23,622 nt of DNA from Mnemiopsis leidyi (lineage: Eukaryota > Ctenophora > Tentaculata > Lobata > Bolinopsidae): NCBI GenBank assembly GCA_000226015.1, contig JH155441.1, positions 250,610 through 274,231 of the forward strand. Reading direction: 5' to 3'. Position 1 is the first letter of the stretch; the number at the start of each line of letters is the position of its first letter. Below, piece after piece: positions 17,648 to 23,622 of the stretch. Below the pieces are notes generated by a model that saw only the letters and a program-made list of their open reading frames with translations, made no database searches and was not told where the DNA came from. A program made the position numbers and the translations under genes.

Positions 17648-18476
17648 CATATAAAATCATACATAACATATACGTTAAAAGTATATGATGGTCATCACAG
17701 CGCAAAAAACACTTTTGTAAAGAAACGGCAGACCCAAAATTCATCATAGTTTCTGAAGGAGTATTGAACAGCTCACTTCACAAAACAATCAGTTGTAAGG
17801 TCCTGCACGACCAATGAGGTCCTAATATGACCCATCTATAGCTTACAAGTCTACCAATCTAATGATCAATATAACGTTAAAGCTTGCACCTTAAAGTTTG
17901 TTGGTCACGTGGTACAGTACTCACTACAGTAAGTAATGTCAGGGCAGCATCTTCTATATTCATTACTCACTGTGTCACTCTGATAGATGACCTGACCTGT
18001 GGAACTAAGAATGTTTGAGGAAATTTTGATGAATTTCCTCTATTTCTTTGTATTACAGAGTGTCAGTTTCTAAGCTCACAATTTTCCATTCTCAGATGTA
18101 AATGCTTTGTCCAACGATTTGTGCTATTCTAAGCAGTAGATAAGTGAATTTATAATGCTCTTACCTTATCCGCGTTAAACAGGTAGTAAACAGTTAATCG
18201 GTGCTTGATAGTTCTTTCAAAATTTGAATTATTTTCGATAGATTGAACTTCGAACTTATACTTTCAGAATGACTTGTCCCAGTCGCATGTCAGCCTCATT
18301 TTGCATGCCGGCACGTATAACTCGGCATGGTTATATGACCCGTCTACCGCGTGTATGCACATAATAGCTTTGTCATGTTACGTACATGAATATTAAACAA
18401 GTCTATGACTTATCCGCATCTTGTCTACGTCTTTCTTCTTTACCTGAGCTCCTTTGCAGTGTATGCAGTAGGTATT
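17648..18476. other. No firm feature
   Basis: It contains a GTAAGT donor-like site at about 17935 preceded by a 33-codon open stretch without a credible acceptor. No gene is called. Confidence 0.4.
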
Positions 18477-18682
18477 TCTAAGTGGTATGTCTTACTGTCT
18501 TTGTGGTATGTGTTAGTGGATATTTGTTAGTGATATGTCTTAGTGGTATGTCTTAGTGGTATGTCTTAGTGGGTATGTCTTAGTGGGTATGTCTTAGTGG
18601 GTATGTCTTAGTGGTTCTATGTCTAAGTGATATGTCTAAGTGGTATGTCTTAGTGGTATGTCTTAGTGGTATGTCTTTAGTT
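18477..18682. repeat. 13-14-bp minisatellite (TAGTGGTATGTCT), about 15 units
   Basis: Units of TAGTGGTATGTCT are spaced 13 bp in the middle and 14 bp where an extra G appears (18567-18609). The left edge is degenerate. The minus-strand frame over it is a repeat by-product. Confidence 0.93.
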
Positions 18683-20127
18683 GGTAGAGAGTAACCGCAC
18701 TCTGCTTTAATTTTCATAGGAGATATAAACTTATAAAGATGCAGTCGAATGTCCCTGTTGTAACCCCTGATGCCATGCATATCACATGGTGGTATGTGCC
18801 TGTTACCACCCTCAGTTATTTCTTCTTCAATTCATGATGTCATTAGATATCTGCATAATGATTCTTCTCTAGCCTTTTAACGTTTTAAAGACTATAAATT
18901 CAAATTTGCCTCAAGGAAATTGGTTTTATGAACCGAACCTCCCAACCAAATCTCCAAATAAGGCGACAAATTTATGTCCCCTGGAGCTATATCATTTTAA
19001 TGACAATTTTGGGACCCAGACGCAGTGCAATCAGCTCGTTTTAATTTTAATAAAGTAGTAACGAGGGCAGTGAGATGAAATTTTGTTTAAATTCATTGCC
19101 TTATTAGATCTCTGCAAGCTTGTTGGTTGAACTAGTACCGCCGCCTTTATCCTGACGTCAATTGTTTTGGAAAAGTTGAGGCAGCGACTGGATCTTACCA
19201 TCGTAGGTTATACCATCAGGCTCATAGCTCGCATTCCATCTTGAATTCTTGTTGAGGCGAAGAACTCGAAATTCCTGTTGCAAGTATGTACGAATCTGTC
19301 TTTTCGAAAAGTCTGCAGCAAAGAATTTCGCATTTTGCGTTTTTATTTGTTGCTACAAGTTATGTTATACAACAATATAATTTTATAAAATTTGAATGAA
19401 GACCCCTCAGTAACATCCTCCTATACTACATTCCATATTGTGCTTTATCAATGTTCAATTCCCCTGCCAAGCTGTAGATTCGCTGAAAAAGTGATGTCAT
19501 GTCATAATTATTACTTACTAATAAATGTATAGTATTTCGTTGTTGTAGTTGCTTTAATTGTTAAATTGTTAATGTTTACAAATTGTTAATGTTTACAAAC
19601 CGTTGTTGCCAAAACTTCCATGGCATTAAAACAAGGGTTTTCTCCCTTAACCCTATTCCTCTGTCCCTCCAACTACATTGACATTGGGACTCATAACTTG
19701 TCAGCCGAGTTGCCGACCGCAACAAGTTAGCCAAATATGTGACGGAAAGGATTCTCGGAGAAGAAATATTCGCGAAGCATTTTTCGAATCTCGCTGTTCC
19801 TCATGTACGGCTCTTTTTCAACACTTCATTTTAACATCGACCTTGCTGAAATCGTATGAAGAAGCGCAGAAACTTTATATACGTAGGGGGTAAAGAAATT
19901 ATACAAAATTTGACGACGTAAACTTGAAACTTATCTAGACAAGCGCATGACTCAATTTTTCTTCAGTTAGTTTAACATGCTAAGCTTATAAAATTTTTAG
20001 CAAGGTTTTTATCTTGTTACAACTTTCTACACTACAATTTGTCGAGTAGCCTGGCTTTCGATGGCTAAACGTTGATCTGTAAAACACAAAATTCCTTTGT
20101 CAGATAGGAATTAGAGGGGGAGGGATT
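18683..20127. other. Gene-poor stretch
   Basis: Apart from a small duplication at 19563-19596 I see nothing firm. The open frame at 19678-19893 has mixed composition and no splice support. Confidence 0.4.
19563..19596. repeat. 17-bp direct duplication
   Basis: AAATTGTTAATGTTTAC occurs twice in tandem (19563-19579 and 19580-19596). Confidence 0.95.
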
Positions 20128-20409
20128 CTAGGACAAGTCCGACTCGCTACTGCCGCTAGTTAGAACTGACACAGACTCGCTACTGCCGCTAGTTAGAACT
20201 GACACAGACTCGCTACTGCCGCTAGTTAGAACTGACACAGACTCGCTACTGCCGCTAGTTAGAACTGACACAGACTCGCTACTGCCGCTAGTTAGAACTG
20301 ACACAGACTCGCTACTGCCGCTAGTTAGAACTGACACAGACTCGCTACTGCCGCTAGTTAGAACTGACACAGACTGGCGCTCTGTCAGGGCGTGCCGTGC
20401 TGTTCGTCC
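20128..20409 (-). CDS. Possible Ser-rich C-terminal exon made of a translated 33-bp repeat
   Basis: On the minus strand a frame is open from just after a TAA (20415-20413) to TAG at 20130-20128. Before the array it reads GRTARHALTERQSVSV; it then passes through seven 11-residue repeats (SVLTSGSSESV) and ends in SDLS and a stop. The leading segment and final residues resemble one hydrophilic Ser/Thr-rich tail with the repeat expanded inside it. There is no ATG, so it needs an upstream exon. The only usable acceptor is a weak TTTTTTAAAAG at 20410. Its phase (0) matches the candidate exon ending at 20631, giving a 221-bp intron. The same array is also open in one plus-strand frame, so chance openness is a real alternative. 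Confidence 0.3.
   Translation of the reverse strand, partial: GRTARHALTERQSVSVLTSGSSESVSVLTSGSSESVSVLTSGSSESVSVLTSGSSESVSVLTSGSSESVSVLTSGSSESVSVLTSGSSESDLS
20141..20371. repeat. Perfect 33-bp minisatellite, 7 identical copies
   Basis: The unit begins GACTCGCTACTGCCGCTAGT and ends AGAACTGACACA. Copies start at 20141, 20174, 20207, 20240, 20273, 20306 and 20339 with no differences visible. It is GC-richer than the flanks. Perfect identity implies very recent expansion or ongoing homogenisation, and assembled copy number may be underestimated. Confidence 0.98.
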
Positions 20410-20630
20410 CTTTTAAAAAACCTGTTACCCCTAGTTACACTCAGCTATAGTCAGCTCAATGTTTTACTGCGGCGGATTTGGCTGGGTGGTTTGGCTGGTG
20501 GCTTAAGTATCTAAGTGTTTTTTAAAATTGATTGAACTACTTGGACCTGGGGGTAAAGAAATATTTAATGATGGTCCACGTTTCTTACCTTTATTTAATA
20601 AATCGACAGAAAACTAAAGTTAAAACTTAC
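20410..20630. other. Candidate intron between two minus-strand exon candidates
   Basis: It begins (minus strand) with GTAAGT at 20630 and ends with AAAAG at 20410. I see nothing else in it. Confidence 0.25.
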
Positions 20631-20703
20631 CCGAATGTAAAATATAAATGATCTAATTGCTGTTATCAATATTTTTAATACGTTTGCCCGCCCGTATTCC
20701 AGG
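20631..20703 (-). CDS. Candidate internal exon on the minus strand, unrecognised product
   Basis: A strong acceptor on the minus strand (TTATTTCATGCACCTTTAG) precedes 73 nt, followed by a GTAAGT donor (20630-20625). The exon is one base plus 24 codons; the other two frames contain stops. The peptide starts LEYGRANVLK and continues as a hydrophobic/basic stretch (ILITAIRSFIFYIR) that could be part of a membrane or amphipathic helix. It ends in phase 0, matching the Ser-rich repeat frame to its left. The open stretch just upstream (20779-20826) ends in phase 0 at its own donor-like site and so does not fit this exon. The product is unknown. Confidence 0.38.
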
Positions 20704-20874
20704 CTAAAGGTGCATGAAATAAGTCCTATATTGAGCTATTGTATAGGTTTTTTTGTTGATTTTGCGATATCGGCTCACTTTATCCTTGGCTAAATGCCAG
20801 ATAAATTCCATGACGCGTTGCTCCATTGACAATAAACCGAGCCGTTTTGCGACCGAACAACAGTTATATGATCA
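20704..20874 (-). CDS. Short minus-strand open stretch, possible decayed retroelement coding
   Basis: On the minus strand 56 codons are open between TGA (upstream of 20874) and TAG at 20706-20704. It includes an ATG at 20826 (MEQRVMEFIWHLAKDK), and the following residues are strongly basic/aromatic (VSRYRKINKK). The arrangement RLGLLSMEQR followed by a hydrophobic helix loosely recalls the region after the polymerase core in some LINE reverse transcriptases (RLG..SLEQRR pattern, from general knowledge). This is a weak resemblance. A GTGAGC donor after the DK residues offers an alternative reading as a first exon. Confidence 0.22.
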
Positions 20875-21320
20875 CTGTTCTTCCTTCTTTATAAATAAAA
20901 GTATTATTGAATAAATCACTGATGATCTGACGGAATTTGTATGGTTTCTTTTAGGTATCAGTATACTTATGTCCGTAACATCGACAATGATTTAATATAA
21001 AGTAGCTGATGGAACTTTAAATACTTGCCAAACAATGAAGCAGTCTGTCAACAACGGTACAAGCCCTTTAAAGATATCATCAGAATGCTATGCGAACTGA
21101 TTTCTGCACGTGCAGAACTTGGAAAATAATTTTACTGCAGCTTGTTTTGCAATATCTAACATGTTAAATACTTTAACCTATATCTCTACATTTTCTGTTT
21201 CTTGCTGAATATCCCACACCGCTCCTCAGATCTTGCAGCGGATGTTTACTTGTAGCTTCTTCTTATCCTGACAAACATTGTGATTCGTGAAACTACCAGA
21301 CATCAAGTAACTCAGCTGCA
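20875..21320. other. No firm gene
   Basis: A further short protein-like minus-strand stretch (about 20877-20957, starting KKPYKFRQIISD) lies in a different frame and has no splice support. It may belong to the same decayed sequence. Confidence 0.3.
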
Positions 21321-21540
21321 ACCTACAGCTCTAGTATTAGGTGTGCTGTTGGGCTATAACCTACAGCTCTAGTATTAGGTGTGCTGTTGGGCTATAACCT
21401 ACAGCTCTAGTATTAGGTGTGCTATTGTGCTATAACATACAGCTCTAGTATTAGGTGTGCTGTTGTGCTATAACCTACAGCTCTAGCATCAGGTGTGCTG
21501 TTGGGCTATAACCTACAGCTCTAGTGTGTGCTATAACCTA
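21321..21540. repeat. 38-bp minisatellite, 5 full copies plus a truncated one
   Basis: Units beginning ACCTACAGCTCTAGTATTAG start at 21321, 21359, 21397, 21435, 21473 and 21511, an exact 38-bp spacing. Substitutions increase toward the right. The last unit has lost its middle (CTCTAGTGTGTGCTATAACC). Confidence 0.97.
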
Positions 21541-22646
21541 CTTTGTTACTTTGTCATACGATAGTCAGACACCAACTTGATACGCTACTGTTTAAACATA
21601 TAAGTTTATAAGCGCTTCGTGGAGTAGTAAGATACGCGCATATTTTGTGTGTACTTACGACTAACTCACCCGGTCAATATTTCTACTTTGCGTCGAGCAG
21701 GGTTATACCTATCATCATTCCTCCGAAATTAGAGAAATTGGGAGTGTTTTCACGAAATAGTTTGCTGAGTAGCTATTTTGCCAGGTGGTCACACTTAAAT
21801 TAAGTTAGTGTCGCCACGTGAAATACCACTGAGATTACCTCAATCAAGCGTGTGTAGCACTCCATATCATCCAAATTCTAAATACCATCAAGATATTCAG
21901 CTTCGTGATGCTATAACCAGCTGATCAGTTTCGTAGTTTGGTTGGTAGCTAGCAATGCTTCGGCTCGTTATCCACACACTTGACCGATGTCTTGCAAAAA
22001 CAATATAATTTTTCTTGCCAGTGTGAATCTCATAATGTATAATTTATTGTGTCTGAATTACTTCCCTGCTGCAACTAGAAAACCCAAAGGTTTTCGGGTA
22101 CTTATAAACATATATAACATATATATATATAATATATGGGCTTATGTAGCCTCCACAGCAGACACGCCCTAACAAAGCTTATCAAGTTCTTCGATGTCTT
22201 ACATTTAAAAGCTTGAAGACTAAAATAGTTCTCTGTGTTCTTCAATCAACAAATTACTTTTTGATTTACGGTACAGTGTGAGTGTGCATCTTTTGCAACC
22301 CGTCCTAGCAAAGCATTATATGCTGCAGCATAACATTATATGCATGCAGGTGCATGCTGGTATACAAGTATTAACGGTTAAACACTTCGACACTCGATTT
22401 GCACCATCTTATTCTGTTACTCACTTTGTGTCATTTTCTCGTTTCACACTTCACAGTTTACAGTTGACAGTTAAAATAAAACCTTTTGTCCTCCTTTTAC
22501 TTTTAAGTTGGATAAAAACTTCTACGTTTCCCAACCATGACCGATGTTCATAAGTTCCAATCGATTATCCCTGCTGTTTAAATAGACCTGACAGAATTAA
22601 AAGGCCACATGTCTCTGCTTGAGTACTTGATAACATTCGAGAGTTA
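21541..22646. other. No firm gene
   Basis: Contains an AT dinucleotide run (22111-22137). The frames at 21987-22172 and 22278-22553 lack protein character. Confidence 0.4.
22111..22137. repeat. AT microsatellite
   Basis: TATATAACATATATATATAT-type run of 27 bp. Confidence 0.9.
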
Positions 22647-22664
22647 CCAATATTCTAATATTGG
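22647..22664. repeat. Short perfect hairpin
   Basis: CCAATATT-CT-AATATTGG, with partial extension of the arms (GAGT/ACTC) on either side. Confidence 0.7.

Positions 22665-23622
<958 letters not shown>

Noticed and set aside
20141-20371. Regular repeats resembling a CRISPR array
   Set aside because: Units are directly contiguous with no variable spacers, and the context is eukaryotic; it is a minisatellite.

Overview
The window looks like non-coding-rich nuclear DNA of an animal, probably an invertebrate. It is AT-rich and has no bacterial operon, ribosome-binding pattern or long open frame. It carries at least ten minisatellite or microsatellite arrays, several small DNA-transposon remnants, promoter-like CCAAT/E-box clusters, and short open stretches bounded by GT/AG splice signals. 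I could not name any protein family with certainty and found no convincing tRNA, rRNA or CRISPR. The taxon is inference from architecture only.

Layout. Bases 759-2327 hold a cluster of tiny mobile elements (55-108 bp of own sequence). They fall in two related groups that share end sequences and are flanked by 8-bp target-site duplications; some are nested in others. Bases 1560-2095 are a CpG-rich patch. Bases 3318-4140 are an 807-bp non-autonomous DNA transposon with about 23-bp terminal inverted repeats, an 8-9-bp target duplication, five copies of a 15-bp motif near its ends, and a 19-bp hairpin-forming tandem array inside. Two further minisatellites (20-bp and 29-bp) lie side by side at 4511-4810. 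Bases 4811-9800 are mostly plain AT-rich DNA with a 97-bp palindrome (7064-7160) and other hairpins.

Two promoter-like modules, at about 9.81-9.91 kb and 15.75-15.80 kb, have the same grammar: ATTGG, then CACGTG, then ATTGG exactly 25 bp further. Around and between them lie the better exon candidates: plus strand at 10874-10976, 11556-11713, 13850-13914 and 14031-14093; minus strand at 13694-13760 and 15276-15430. They are not all compatible with one gene and each is low to moderate confidence.

The right part holds a 13-bp array (18.5 kb), a perfect seven-copy 33-bp array (20.14-20.37 kb) that keeps a minus-strand serine-rich frame open, possible minus-strand coding remnants at 20.63-20.87 kb, a 38-bp array (21.3-21.5 kb), and a long TG microsatellite running to the window edge. 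The most noteworthy material is the tiny-element family at the left end, the 807-bp element, the possibly translated 33-bp repeat, and the shared promoter grammar.
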